Origin: Thiotrichaceae bacterium
GTDB lineage: Bacteria > Pseudomonadota > Gammaproteobacteria > Thiotrichales > Thiotrichaceae
Direction of reading: 5' to 3'
Length of the DNA stretch: 59,907 nucleotides
NCBI GenBank assembly: GCA_026989335.1
Contig: JALSJN010000051.1
Span: 1 to 59,907, forward strand
Below, piece by piece: positions 44,434 through 54,372 of the stretch. The translations under genes were made by a program, and so were the position numbers. Below the pieces are notes generated by a model, which ran no database searches, had not been told where the DNA came from, and worked only from the letters and a program-made list of their open reading frames with translations. How positions within the stretch are numbered: the first letter of the stretch is position 1; each line of letters begins with the position of its first letter.

Positions 44434-45279
44434 TTAAACGTGCAAAGCCTTGGCGTGATAAGCAATATGCTCGCCTATAAAAGTTGCAATAAAGTGATAG
44501 CTATGGTCGTAACCTTCCTGCCTATTTAGGGTTAGTGTTTGCCCTGTTTCATTACATGCAGATTGAAAGTTTTCTGGCAGCAATTGCTTCTCATTATAAA
44601 ATTCATCAGCCAAACCTTGCTCAATTAAAATATCATTTACTGTTGCGCCAGCTAAAACTAACTCGGTCGCATCATATGTTTTCCATACTTCAACATCATC
44701 GCCTAGATAGGCACCGAAACAGCCTTTTCCCCAGTCACAATTAATCGGGTTACAAATGGGAGAAAAAGCGGAAACTGATTGATAAGCATCAGGATTTTTG
44801 AGCGCGCAAATTAGCGCGCCGTGACCGCCCATTGAATGGCCTGAGACTGATTTAACATCAGGCATCAACGGTAAATTTGCTTCTAATAACTTAGGCAGCT
44901 CTTCCACAATATAGTCATACATTTGGTAGTGCTTTGCCCAAGGCGCTTGAGTTGCGTTTACATAAAACCCCGCACCTTTTCCTAAATCATAACGCTCAGG
45001 TTCATCGGCTACATCATCACCGCGTGGGCTGGTGTCGGGGAAGACGATGGCGATACCCTGTTCAGAAGCGTAGCGTTGCATACCACCTTTGGTACGTGCA
45101 TTATCATCAGTACAGGTAAGACCTGAAAGCCAATACAAAGCGGGCACATTGCCTTTTTCAGCTTGTGGCGGGAGATAAACTGAGAATGTCATCTCACAAT
45201 CTAATACCGTGGACCCATGCGTATAACGGTTAAGCAAACCGCCGAATTCTTTGATACTTTCTATACGTTGAATGGTCAT
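44434..45279 (-). CDS. frmB: S-formylglutathione hydrolase
   Basis: 281 residues. Alpha/beta-hydrolase of the esterase D type. The nucleophile Ser is in S-G-H-S-M-G-G-H-G-A-L, and the oxyanion and active-site regions L-S-G-L-T-C-T-D and the final D-H-S-Y-H-F-I are present. Releases formate from S-formylglutathione, the second step of glutathione-dependent formaldehyde oxidation. It is 22 bases downstream of the dehydrogenase that makes its substrate. Confidence 0.96.
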   Translation of the reverse strand: MTIQRIESIKEFGGLLNRYTHGSTVLDCEMTFSVYLPPQAEKGNVPALYWLSGLTCTDDNARTKGGMQRYASEQGIAIVFPDTSPRGDDVADEPERYDLGKGAGFYVNATQAPWAKHYQMYDYIVEELPKLLEANLPLMPDVKSVSGHSMGGHGALICALKNPDAYQSVSAFSPICNPINCDWGKGCFGAYLGDDVEVWKTYDATELVLAGATVNDILIEQGLADEFYNEKQLLPENFQSACNETGQTLTLNRQEGYDHSYHFIATFIGEHIAYHAKALHV

Positions 45280-45301
45280 TCTTGATCCTTGTGTTTGTCA
45301 C

Positions 45302-46429
45302 TTAGAAAGAGGTTATAACAGAGCGTATACTCTCGCCCGAATGCATTAAATCAAAAGCTTTATTAATATCTTCGATGCCCATGGTGTGCGTTACTAAGCT
45401 GTCTAACTCAATTTCGCCAGATAGATAGCGATCAACGTAACCCGGTAGTTCGCTACGACCTTTTACTCCACCAAAAGCTGTTCCCATCCAAGTACGACCT
45501 ACTACCAAGTTGAAAGGGCGTGTTGATATTTCTTGACCGGCACCCGCGACACCAATCACCACTGACTTACCCCAGCCCATGTGAGTGCATTCCAGCGCAT
45601 CACGCATTACATGGACATTACCAATACACTCAAAAGAGTAATCAGGGCCACCGTTGAAGGTATCCTGCATGTACTCGACAAAAGAGCCACCCTCGTCACT
45701 AAGGTCGTTTGGATTAACAAAATCGGTACAACCAAGTTGCTTGGCAAATTCAAATTTATCAGGGTTAATATCAATACCGATAATGCGCTCTGCACCCGCC
45801 ATTACCGCACCTTGAACACAGGATAAACCGATTCCGCCTAAACCAAATACAGCAACGGTTGAACCTGCCTCTACTTTTGCCGTATTTAATACTGCGCCAA
45901 TTCCTGTGGTCACACCACATCCAAGTAAACAGGCTTTATCCAGTGGTGCGTTTTTATTGATTTTTGCTAAAGCAATTTCAGGAACTACGGTATATTCTGC
46001 AAAAGTCGAACAGCCCATGTAATGATAAATATCGTTACCCCTTTGCGAGAATCGACGTGTTCCATCTGGCATATAGCCGGTCCAAATCGTGCCAGCAATC
46101 GTCTGACACAGATTTGATTTTGTTGTATTACAATATTCGCAATCACCACATTCAGCAATATAGAGTGGGATAACATGGTCGCCGACTTTTAAATCTTTAA
46201 CACCCGCACCAAGTTCAACAACCTCACAACCACCTTCGTGCCCTAAAATACAGGGAAACGAGCCTTCAGGGTCGTCGCCTGAAAGAGTAAATGCATCGGT
46301 ATGGCAGACTCCAGAGGCGATGACTTTTAATAAAACTTCTCCTTCTTTGGGGCCCATTACATCAACCATTTCAATGGATAATGGCTTTTTCGCTTCCCAT
46401 GCAACCGCTGCTTTTGCTTTCATTTTCAT
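45302..46429 (-). CDS. frmA: S-(hydroxymethyl)glutathione dehydrogenase / class III alcohol dehydrogenase
   Basis: 375 residues. Oxidises the formaldehyde-glutathione adduct with NAD. Catalytic zinc site [10 protein letters not shown] and G-H-E-G; structural zinc cysteines in [18 protein letters not shown] site [17 protein letters not shown]-like spacing before the start (TCACAGGAGAATGAAAATG in the minus direction). Operon with frmB for formaldehyde detoxification or dissimilation. No FrmR-type regulator gene adjoins. Confidence 0.96.
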   Translation of the reverse strand: MKMKAKAAVAWEAKKPLSIEMVDVMGPKEGEVLLKVIASGVCHTDAFTLSGDDPEGSFPCILGHEGGCEVVELGAGVKDLKVGDHVIPLYIAECGDCEYCNTTKSNLCQTIAGTIWTGYMPDGTRRFSQRGNDIYHYMGCSTFAEYTVVPEIALAKINKNAPLDKACLLGCGVTTGIGAVLNTAKVEAGSTVAVFGLGGIGLSCVQGAVMAGAERIIGIDINPDKFEFAKQLGCTDFVNPNDLSDEGGSFVEYMQDTFNGGPDYSFECIGNVHVMRDALECTHMGWGKSVVIGVAGAGQEISTRPFNLVVGRTWMGTAFGGVKGRSELPGYVDRYLSGEIELDSLVTHTMGIEDINKAFDLMHSGESIRSVITSF

Positions 46430-46538
46430 TCTCCTGTGAAGATTTGCTTTTAGTGGCGCTCCCTATATCATAGTGTAGATGCTAACGAACGCTGGGTTAG
46501 CAGAAAATAGTATGAAGCTACAGTAGCCTGATGGACTT

Positions 46539-48005
46539 ATGAAATCAATTCTCGATAAAGAAAACTTAACTCAACTGCTGGGTGATTATTACGTCGGCAA
46601 AGCGGCTGACTGCATTTTAGACCCTGATATTTTGCGCCAAGTACGCATGCGTCGTCGTCAGCTGGGGCGCATGATGATGGCTTTGGATCGTGACAAAGCT
46701 AAATATCGCATCCCCGCAGGTGATTATTTTATCTCACGCAAAATTGATGGTGAATTTACCTGTTTGGTTTACCGTGATGGTGAGGCTTTTACGGTAAACC
46801 CCGGTGGCACGGTGCGCATGGGGGCAGAGTTTCATAAGCGTGCTGCTAAACACCTTAAAAAAGCAGGGGTTAAATCAGCACTCATTGGGGGTGAGTTATA
46901 TGTGAATCGCCCCGATGGGAAACGCGCATGGGTACATGATGTGGTGCGTGTGGCGCGAAAACCTGAAGATGAAGCGGCGGTTGATAGTTTAGGTTTTGGC
47001 ATTTTCAATATTTATGATTTAGATGGCAAAGACTATTCGATGCATTACGCCGATGCGATTCAAAAAGTGCAGGAAGTGTTTGGTGAAGATGGGCTGGTGC
47101 ATTCGGTAGAGACAGTCGTCGGTGATGAAAAAGAAATCTTCAGACTATTCTCAAAGTGGGTCGATGAAGAAGGTGCCGAGGGCGTAGTCGTTAGAAGCGA
47201 TACCGCGGGCGTGTTTAAAATTAAACCACGCCATACGCTGGACTTAGCCGTTGTGGGCTTTACCGAAGGCATTGATGATCGCTCCGGCATGTTACACAGT
47301 ATGTTACTGGCAGTGATTCGCAGCGATGGAAGTTTTCAGATTGTATCGCGTGTTGGCGGTGGTTTTAGTGATGATCAACGAATAGAAATACTTAAAATAT
47401 TACAACCGCAAGTGGTCGAAAGCGAATACGCTGAAGTCAACTCCGACCGAGTTGCTTATCAAATGATTAAGCCGAGCTTAGTGATCGAGATTTCCTGCTT
47501 GGATATAATCTCGCGCACCTCACACGGTAGCACCATCGACCGTATGATTATTGAGTGGGACGAGGATAAAAATTACTGGGAGGGTATCCGCCGTTTGCCT
47601 TTGTGTAGCATTATTTCACCGCAGTTTTTACGCATTCGTGATGATAAAACCGCAGATACCGATGATATCAAAATGAGCCAGCTGACTGATATTACCGAAA
47701 TACCAGATATTGAGCGTGTCGCCGATGATTTGATTTTACCACTCAGTACTGTTATCGAACGTATCGTTGCCACCAAAACACTTAAAGAAGCAACGATGGT
47801 GCGCAAACTTCTTTTGTGGAAAACCAATAAAGAAGAAGCCAGCCGTGATCACCCTGCTTACGTGCTACACCTAACAAACTACAGCCCCAACCGCAAAGAA
47901 CCCTTGCAACATGAAATTCGTGTCAGCAGCTCCGAAAAGCAAATTAAAATGCTGATGGAAAACTGGAAAGAGAAGTATATTGTCGGCGGTTGGGTCATTA
48001 TCTAG
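46539..48005 (+). CDS. ATP-dependent DNA/RNA ligase-like nucleotidyltransferase
   Basis: 488 residues. The covalent nucleotidyltransferase motifs are in order: motif I K-I-D-G (Lys68 to Gly71), motif III around G-E-L-Y-V (Glu119), motif IIIa G-F-G-I-F-N-I-Y-D, motif IV E-G-V-V-V-R-S (214-220) and motif V F-K-I-K-P (226-230). A further 255 residues follow that I cannot assign, perhaps an OB-fold plus an extra domain. About 60 residues precede motif I. It differs from the short periplasmic LigE-type and from LigD. No Ku gene or LigD partner adjoins. DNA rather than RNA as substrate is not settled by sequence. Confidence 0.8.
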   Translation: MKSILDKENLTQLLGDYYVGKAADCILDPDILRQVRMRRRQLGRMMMALDRDKAKYRIPAGDYFISRKIDGEFTCLVYRDGEAFTVNPGGTVRMGAEFHKRAAKHLKKAGVKSALIGGELYVNRPDGKRAWVHDVVRVARKPEDEAAVDSLGFGIFNIYDLDGKDYSMHYADAIQKVQEVFGEDGLVHSVETVVGDEKEIFRLFSKWVDEEGAEGVVVRSDTAGVFKIKPRHTLDLAVVGFTEGIDDRSGMLHSMLLAVIRSDGSFQIVSRVGGGFSDDQRIEILKILQPQVVESEYAEVNSDRVAYQMIKPSLVIEISCLDIISRTSHGSTIDRMIIEWDEDKNYWEGIRRLPLCSIISPQFLRIRDDKTADTDDIKMSQLTDITEIPDIERVADDLILPLSTVIERIVATKTLKEATMVRKLLLWKTNKEEASRDHPAYVLHLTNYSPNRKEPLQHEIRVSSSEKQIKMLMENWKEKYIVGGWVII

Positions 48006-48099
48006 CTTAAATATGGTCTATTTTGAATCGCCAATCATTAACTATATAACTATTTTGAATTTTTAAGTGGTTTAGGTTGCACTAATTTTGTATTGATAA

Positions 48100-48331
<232 letters not shown>

Positions 48332-48354
48332 TACAGTGAGATAAAGTACATATC

Positions 48355-48630
48355 TTAGTCAAACTTATAATGTGTTTTTAGGGGCTCGTGAATCTCCCAG
48401 TTACATTGTAGCCCCTTCGGCAGCGTAACTAGGTCGCCTTTAACTATTGTAACGGGTTTGCCGTTTTTGGGAGTAACCGTAACTTTCCCTTCAAGCAGGT
48501 AACAGCTTTCTTCATCTTCATAACTCCAAGGAAAGTTAGCTTCTGGATGTGACCAGAGTGACCAATCAAAAACGCCTTTCGAGCCTAAATCCGCTTGTGA
48601 AGCTTGATGTATAACCTTAATCTTTTTCAT
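48355..48630 (-). CDS. Small cupin-domain protein (DUF861-like)
   Basis: 91 residues from the ATG at 48630 (M-K-K-I-K-V), with a GGGG run about a dozen bases upstream; the frame from 48699 has a poor start. Single cupin barrel: W-S-Y-E-D-E-E-S-C-Y-L-L-E-G-K-V-T-V and G-D-L-V-T-L-P-K-G-L. The W-S-Y-E-D-E-E pattern is that of the (S)-ureidoglycine aminohydrolase-like cupin group, most of unknown function. Stands alone, transcribed away from the EEP gene. Confidence 0.8.
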   Translation of the reverse strand: MKKIKVIHQASQADLGSKGVFDWSLWSHPEANFPWSYEDEESCYLLEGKVTVTPKNGKPVTIVKGDLVTLPKGLQCNWEIHEPLKTHYKFD

Positions 48631-48764
48631 TATTTTTATATCCCCATTTTCTGAAGAGATTTGAAATCTCTTTGTTATTAGAGGGCTATTATCTATCAAG
48701 GTTCAGATGAAAGCAAAAATAGACACGAGAGCACCTACAAATATTTTGGTGTTATTATAGTCGT

Positions 48765-49475
48765 ATGAAAATACTTAGTTGGAATATTCTCCACGGTGGT
48801 GGTCAACGTGCGCCAGACATCCTTAATGCGATTGAAAAAGAGCAAGCTGATATTGTAACCCTGCAAGAGTTTCGACATGGCAGTAGCAAGCAGGTGTTGC
48901 TTGATGGTTTAAAAGCAATGGGCTTAGATGAGCAATATGTGCCTGAAACGAATAGTGCGCGGGATAATAGCCTAATTATCGCCTCACATACGCACTTTCA
49001 GGCGCAGGTATTTCCAAAAGGTGAGCCACTGCCTGCACGCGCTATTCGTGCTTTTTTTCCAGATTTTTCTGAGCTAAGCCTAATCGCGGCGCACCTGCCA
49101 CAGAAGAAAAAACAACCGCCGTATTTGCACGCATTAATTGATTTAGATAAAGACTTTTTAAAAGAAAGTAGTTTGATAATCGGCGATTTGAACACAGGTA
49201 TCCCCTTTGAAGATTCGGAAACAAAATCCTTTGAGCATACGTTTTTGTTTCAACAGTTATTACGTGATGGCTGGATAGATGCATGGCGTAGCCGTAACCC
49301 TAAAAAACGTGAATTTACTTGGATAAGCACCAAGCAGAAGAATGGTTTTCGTTATGATCATGCGCTTGCATCGGCATTACTTAATAATAAAATAAGCCGC
49401 ATTGAATACAATCATGATGTTCGTTTAAGCGGTGTTTCTGATCATTCATATCTCATTTTGAAGCTTGACTTGTAG
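48765..49475 (+). CDS. Endonuclease/exonuclease/phosphatase-family protein
   Basis: 236 residues. EEP (DNase I-like) fold: first strand M-K-I-L-S-W-N-I-L with the catalytic Asn, metal Glu in T-L-Q-E-F-R, G-D-L-N-T-G, and the final S-D-H-S-Y-L-I-L with the Asp-His pair. Members act on DNA, inositol phosphates or other phosphodiesters; there is no secretion signal. Its substrate is unknown. No operon partner is obvious. Confidence 0.88.
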   Translation: MKILSWNILHGGGQRAPDILNAIEKEQADIVTLQEFRHGSSKQVLLDGLKAMGLDEQYVPETNSARDNSLIIASHTHFQAQVFPKGEPLPARAIRAFFPDFSELSLIAAHLPQKKKQPPYLHALIDLDKDFLKESSLIIGDLNTGIPFEDSETKSFEHTFLFQQLLRDGWIDAWRSRNPKKREFTWISTKQKNGFRYDHALASALLNNKISRIEYNHDVRLSGVSDHSYLILKLDL

Positions 49476-49590
49476 TGCTTTGTTCATAGTGCATTGAGCT
49501 TAGTTTTGTTTACGTTTGTCTGTCGTGTATTGCTTACTTTTTAAGCAGGCGTATAGTCCCGTATATTGCAATTAATAGATGTGGTCAAAA

Positions 49591-50646
49591 ATGAAAATAG
49601 CTTTTGTAATAGCAAATTTAAATGGTGGTGGGGCAGAGCGAGCTGTGTCTAACTTGTCTCTGGCGATGGAAAAAGAAGGTCATGATGTATCAGTGATCCT
49701 GCTTGATGCAAGGAATATTGGATATCCTCATGGTGGAAAAATCATTGATGCTAATATTCACCATGCTTCATCAGCGCTAGGGCAAATAGTTAACTTATTC
49801 AAACGCGCGTCTAAATTAAAAAAAATCTATAAACAGCATCAGTTTGATGGGATTTTTACCTTTATGGAAAGTACGGGCTTCCCCAGTGTTCTAGCCACTA
49901 AAGAAACCATAGTCTCGGTACATGATAATCCAAAATCTTTAAGCAAAATTTATCAGCCTTTTTATCCATATATTTACCCTAGAGCTAAAAAAGTAGTTGC
50001 CTGTGCCAAAGCCATTGATGAAAAGTTAGTGGAGCTGTATGGTTTTAAAAACACCACCACTATTTATAATTCGGTTGATATTGATTTAGCGATTGAAAAA
50101 TCAAAAGAAGAAATCCCCGAAACACGTTCGTTTATTTTAGCTTTAGGTCGACTTGTTCCGCAAAAAGGGTTTGATTATCTCATTGACGCTTTTACAAATA
50201 GCCAGGCAAAAAATAATGTCGATTTGTTAATTTGCGGCGAAGGTGAGGAGAGAGAAAAGCTGCAAGCGATGATTGATGAGCGAGGTATGAGTGATAAAAT
50301 TATTTTAAAAGGTAATGTTGAAAACCCCTTTGCTTATTATGCAAAAGCAGACTTTTATGTGCTTTCTAGTCGTCATGAGGGTTTCCCTAATATACTGATT
50401 GAGGCACTCGCATGTAGTTGTCCTTGTATTTCTTTTGATTGTAAAACCGGCCCGAATGAGATTATTAAAAATGGCGAGAATGGTTTGTTGGTTGAGGCTG
50501 AAAGTGTATCAGGGTTAACGGATGCTATAGATAAATTGGCAGGGGATAAAGAGCTAAAAAGTTATTTTATAAATAATGCGAAACAGTCAGTACTACACTT
50601 AACGCCACAATCTATTGCGAAAGAATGGTTGAAATTAGTCTCATGA
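49591..50646 (+). CDS. Glycosyltransferase family 4
   Basis: 351 residues from ATG 49591 (M-K-I-A-F-V-I); ATG 49579 adds four residues and cannot be excluded. GT-B fold with N-terminal L-N-G-G-G-A-E-R-A, interdomain G-R-L-V-P-Q-K-G-F-D and the E-x7-E region S-S-R-H-E-G-F-P-N-I-L-I-E-A-L-A. Retaining transferase for cell-surface glycan synthesis. It overlaps the next GT4 by four bases (ATGA), so the two likely act in sequence. Confidence 0.93.
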   Translation: MKIAFVIANLNGGGAERAVSNLSLAMEKEGHDVSVILLDARNIGYPHGGKIIDANIHHASSALGQIVNLFKRASKLKKIYKQHQFDGIFTFMESTGFPSVLATKETIVSVHDNPKSLSKIYQPFYPYIYPRAKKVVACAKAIDEKLVELYGFKNTTTIYNSVDIDLAIEKSKEEIPETRSFILALGRLVPQKGFDYLIDAFTNSQAKNNVDLLICGEGEEREKLQAMIDERGMSDKIILKGNVENPFAYYAKADFYVLSSRHEGFPNILIEALACSCPCISFDCKTGPNEIIKNGENGLLVEAESVSGLTDAIDKLAGDKELKSYFINNAKQSVLHLTPQSIAKEWLKLVS

Positions 50647-51704
50647 AAAAAATTAATATACTTAATTTAACGACGTCGTTTGTAATAGGCGGGGCAGAGA
50701 AAGTAATATTAGACCTTATCTTATGCCTAGATAAAGACAAGTTTAACCCTTCAATAATAGCGTTATCTGAGCACGATGACATGCTTGAAGAATATGTAAG
50801 TCAAGGTGTTAAAGCTCAAAAACTTGATATGAAAAAAAGCCCTAAAGATTTTGTTAGGGTGTATCAATATATCAGCCATTATATTACTGAAAATAGGATT
50901 GATATCTTACATGCTCATTTAACGCATACACTTCCGTTTTTAACACTATTAAAAATACGTCACCCCAAACTAAAAATAGTTTTCACATCACATAATACCA
51001 ATGTCGGTGGAAAGCATCGTGAGCTCATGATTTGGCTATCAAAACCTTTTAGAGATGCGGATGTTGTATTTTCTAAAGAAATGATCAATAAGCTTTATAA
51101 GAAGAACACAAGAGTCATTATCAATGGCGTCAATATTGATAAGTTTAAAAGTAAGGCCGTAAAAAACACACCCTTTACCTTTTTAAATATAGGGAGTGTT
51201 CGTGAAAAAAAGAATCAAATATTTCTTTTAGAGTGTGCGAAATACCTGAAATCTAAAGGCTATAAGTTTGTTATAGATATCGTCGGTGGTGGGGTAGAAA
51301 ATCAAACGCTCATTGATAAAATTTCAAACTTAATTGAAGAAGAAAAATTAGGCAACTATGTCCGTATGTTAGGTTTGAGAAACGATATACCGGATTTGTT
51401 AAAAACGGCACATTGTCTGGTGTTACCTTCGCATCATGAGGGTTTGCCAATTGTATTATTAGAAGCCGGGGCAGCAAAATTACCGGTAATATCAACTCCG
51501 GTGGGGGCAATACCTGATTTGATTGATTCCACAAATGGCTACCTCAGCTCACTGAAAACATTCTGTCAAACGATGGAAGTGGTTTATAACAACTATGAAG
51601 AGGCTGAAGAAAAATCGTTCCAGCTAGCTCAGAAGATAGATGAAAAATATTCTATCAAGAGTATGGCAAAAGCACACGAGGACTTATATCTGTCTTTGTT
51701 ATAG
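50643..51704 (+). CDS. Glycosyltransferase family 4
   Basis: 353 residues from ATG 50643, in an ATGA overlap with the previous stop. N-terminal F-V-I-G-G-A-E-K-V, the A-H-L-T-H-T-L-P acceptor-side helix, and P-S-H-H-E-G-L-P-I-V-L-L-E-A-G-A in the donor site. Probably lipopolysaccharide or exopolysaccharide assembly. The wza-wzb-wzc trio is 32 kb away and no polymerase or flippase adjoins, so the product cannot be named. Confidence 0.93.
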   Translation: MKKINILNLTTSFVIGGAEKVILDLILCLDKDKFNPSIIALSEHDDMLEEYVSQGVKAQKLDMKKSPKDFVRVYQYISHYITENRIDILHAHLTHTLPFLTLLKIRHPKLKIVFTSHNTNVGGKHRELMIWLSKPFRDADVVFSKEMINKLYKKNTRVIINGVNIDKFKSKAVKNTPFTFLNIGSVREKKNQIFLLECAKYLKSKGYKFVIDIVGGGVENQTLIDKISNLIEEEKLGNYVRMLGLRNDIPDLLKTAHCLVLPSHHEGLPIVLLEAGAAKLPVISTPVGAIPDLIDSTNGYLSSLKTFCQTMEVVYNNYEEAEEKSFQLAQKIDEKYSIKSMAKAHEDLYLSLL

Positions 51705-52094
51705 AGATTGATTGTGATGGGAAGGCTGAGTCCGTTTTTTTTTTTTACAAGCTTAGCTCTTTGCATGGGTTAGGGGGTAATAGAGTAACTTATGCAAAGC
51801 TGCCAAGTTAAATTATAAGGTCTCTTCTATTAGAGATGCCCATGGTGTGTGTGGGGCTTTTAATAAAATGTTTATATCGGTATTGTAATGCCGTTGGTCT
51901 TTGGAGTGGGTTACTTTTTAGTCGAAATGGTTAAAATATACGCAATAGAGGCGAGAACTTTTATTGATAAATACATACTAAAGGTATGTTAATATTCTAA
52001 GTTGCTCAATAGTTAGCCATTGCTTATTTTTTACTTAGTCATTATTGTTGCTATTAATCACTAATATAATATTTACTTACCAAGGATTATAAAA
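51705..52094. other. 390-bp AT-rich gap before the SGNH hydrolase gene
   Basis: No gene. A run of twelve Ts near 51735-51746 follows only a weak GGA/TCC stem, so I do not call it a terminator with confidence. A short inverted pair ACATAC/GTATGT lies at 51973-51989. The stretch should contain the promoter of the secreted-protein pair. Confidence 0.4.
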
Positions 52095-54305
52095 ATGTTA
52101 AAATTAAAACACTCTTTATTGGCTTTGTCCGTATCGCTGTCGATACTTTCTGTGCAAACTAGCTATTCATCCCCTTTTGCAATACTTCCTTTGGGCGACT
52201 CCATTACAAATGGAATTGCTAATGATAGCGTAAACAAGCTTGCTTATCGTGATGACTTGTTTGATAAATTATCACGCTTAAAGTATGACTTTCAGTTTGT
52301 TGGTCGTTGCCCTGATACAGGAGATGATGGAGGTCAGTGTCAAGCCCCTTCAGTTTACAAGGGAAGAACCCTTAATCATGAAGGTCGAGCAGGTTATCAT
52401 GCCGATCAAATAAGGGATAACCTCACTAATTGGCTAACATGGTACACGCCAAATGTAGTGTTGCTACACATTGGAACCAATGATATTTTTGACCAAGCTA
52501 ATGATATCAATAAATCTAATAATACGATTGAAGCTGATACTTATACGACAACCCTTTCAGATATCGAGGGTATCATTTCTAAGTTGAAGGACAAGGAAGC
52601 CGATCGACAAGCTGAGTTTCCTGGTTTTAAGATGAAAATTTATGTAGCAAAAATTTTGCCTATGGGGATGCTCCGAAAAGCTGAAGGTTCTGAAGAAAAA
52701 GTTCTATATAACGGCGGTGTGGGTGATGCGGCGAAAGGTTTGAATGATTTGATGACAGCAGCTTGGGCTACTACAAATGGGGTAACTGTTATTGATCAGA
52801 ATAGGCTATTTAACTTCGACGACCATTTTGATAGCGGAAGAATCCACCCTAATCAAGCTGCTGAGTACATTATGTCGTACCGTTGGTCAGCTTTAGCGAT
52901 TGAAAATGATGCTGATTTTTCTCCTGAGGCTGCGACTGGTGATAAGTCAACGCTTGTCGCTTCAACCGATCCCGTAGCAGCTGATAATACAGCTAGTGCA
53001 ACAATTACACTTGAAGCAAGGTTTTCAAGTGGTAATCAACTAGGCAGTGGTAGCGACTCTGTAGCATTTTCAATAAAAACAAATACATCGCCATCTGGTG
53101 CAACAATGACTACGCCAATCGATAATAATGATGGCACTTATACAGCGACAGTTAAAAGTAGTGAGCCTGGCGAAGTTGTTATTGGGGCTAGTATAAACGG
53201 CCAAGCGATAGAAACCGGAGATGTAACCATTAACTTTGTTGGAGGGCAAAACCTCTCATTTAGTGCTCCGGTAGTGGCTGCTAATATTGTTTTTGGAGAT
53301 GCCGCTTTTGATGTTTCTGCAGAAAGTAGTTCAGGGCTTGAGGTAGTAGTAACGTCTTTGACTGGTGAGGTTTGTAGTAATCCAGATGCCACTACGGGTA
53401 AAGTGACGATACTAAAGGCAGGTGAGTGTAAACTTGAGGCGTCACAACAAGGCGGAGAAATAAACGGTATTACTTATGCTGCAGCTGAATCCGTGGAAAG
53501 AGTCATTACCATTGCTAAAGCCAATCAAGCAATAACGTTTGCGAAAGATACACCGACTACGTTGTATAAAAATGGGACATTCACTGCATCAGCAACCAGT
53601 ACATCGGGTGAGCCAGTGGTAATAACCTCAACAGATGCTAATATCTGTAGTGTTAACGCGAGTAATTTAGTTACTATCAAGGTTGCCTCGGGTGTTTGTC
53701 GCCTTAGTGCTGTTGTCAAAAGTAATGATAATTATAATATGGCGCTAAAAACGCATGGTATCCGCATAAGTGAGACAATTACTCTGCAAGATATTCCTGA
53801 TAAAGTGGTTGGTGATATAGCCTTTCCGGTTAAGGTCGCGGCTGATTCGGGTGCAACTGTTACTTTAACCGCAAGCCCAGCAAATATTTGTACAGTCAAT
53901 GGCTTTAACGTTTCAATTGGGAACTCAGCAGGTACTTGTACGCTAAGCGCAACAACAACTAATGGTGCCAAAGAGACGACAACGTTCAACGTTAAGAAAA
54001 ATGCAAGACAGTTAGCAAAAGAGGCTGTAGGAAAAGTCATTGCTAGCGGCTCAGGTAGTATCACCGTTGCCCAGTTAGAGCCTATCAAAGGACTAAAAAA
54101 CCTTAAGGAAGGCACTGATTACACCAAAGCACTTAAAGCAGGAACGTATGCAGATAAAAGTAACCCGACAGTTGCTGAGCTTCAAACTGTGATTGATAAG
54201 GTGAATAGTGATAACAATAAGTCTGGTGGTTCAACGTCGCCACTTTGGTTGCTAATGTTAGGCTTTGTTTCGTTACTGCGTCGTAAATTAAGCTTAAGCA
54301 AGTAA
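52095..54305 (+). CDS. Secreted SGNH/GDSL hydrolase with Ig-like repeats and GlyGly-CTERM tail
   Basis: 736 residues. Signal peptide (about 1-29). SGNH domain (about 30-265): block I G-D-S-I (Ser36), block III G-T-N-D (127-130) and the catalytic His251 in R-I-H-P-N. The Asp normally three before that His is replaced, with Asp246 two places further off. Next come an invasin/Big-1-like domain (about 280-375) and two or three Cys-pair Ig-like modules (about 385-630). A S-G-G-S-T-S-P-L-W-L-L-M-L helix with an R-R-K end is the GlyGly-CTERM sorting tag, known to be cut by rhombosortase after type II secretion. Likely a surface carbohydrate esterase or lipase; the substrate is unknown. Confidence 0.88.
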   Translation: MLKLKHSLLALSVSLSILSVQTSYSSPFAILPLGDSITNGIANDSVNKLAYRDDLFDKLSRLKYDFQFVGRCPDTGDDGGQCQAPSVYKGRTLNHEGRAGYHADQIRDNLTNWLTWYTPNVVLLHIGTNDIFDQANDINKSNNTIEADTYTTTLSDIEGIISKLKDKEADRQAEFPGFKMKIYVAKILPMGMLRKAEGSEEKVLYNGGVGDAAKGLNDLMTAAWATTNGVTVIDQNRLFNFDDHFDSGRIHPNQAAEYIMSYRWSALAIENDADFSPEAATGDKSTLVASTDPVAADNTASATITLEARFSSGNQLGSGSDSVAFSIKTNTSPSGATMTTPIDNNDGTYTATVKSSEPGEVVIGASINGQAIETGDVTINFVGGQNLSFSAPVVAANIVFGDAAFDVSAESSSGLEVVVTSLTGEVCSNPDATTGKVTILKAGECKLEASQQGGEINGITYAAAESVERVITIAKANQAITFAKDTPTTLYKNGTFTASATSTSGEPVVITSTDANICSVNASNLVTIKVASGVCRLSAVVKSNDNYNMALKTHGIRISETITLQDIPDKVVGDIAFPVKVAADSGATVTLTASPANICTVNGFNVSIGNSAGTCTLSATTTNGAKETTTFNVKKNARQLAKEAVGKVIASGSGSITVAQLEPIKGLKNLKEGTDYTKALKAGTYADKSNPTVAELQTVIDKVNSDNNKSGGSTSPLWLLMLGFVSLLRRKLSLSK

Positions 54306-54372
54306 CTAAAAAGAGGCCTCAGAAGAAAGTTAATTATTCTGAGGTTCTCTGCAATTATTAAAGGATTTTATT

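Noticed and set aside
51735-51746. T12 tract as a terminator after the second glycosyltransferase
   Set aside because: Only a three-base stem can be found upstream of it, too weak to call.
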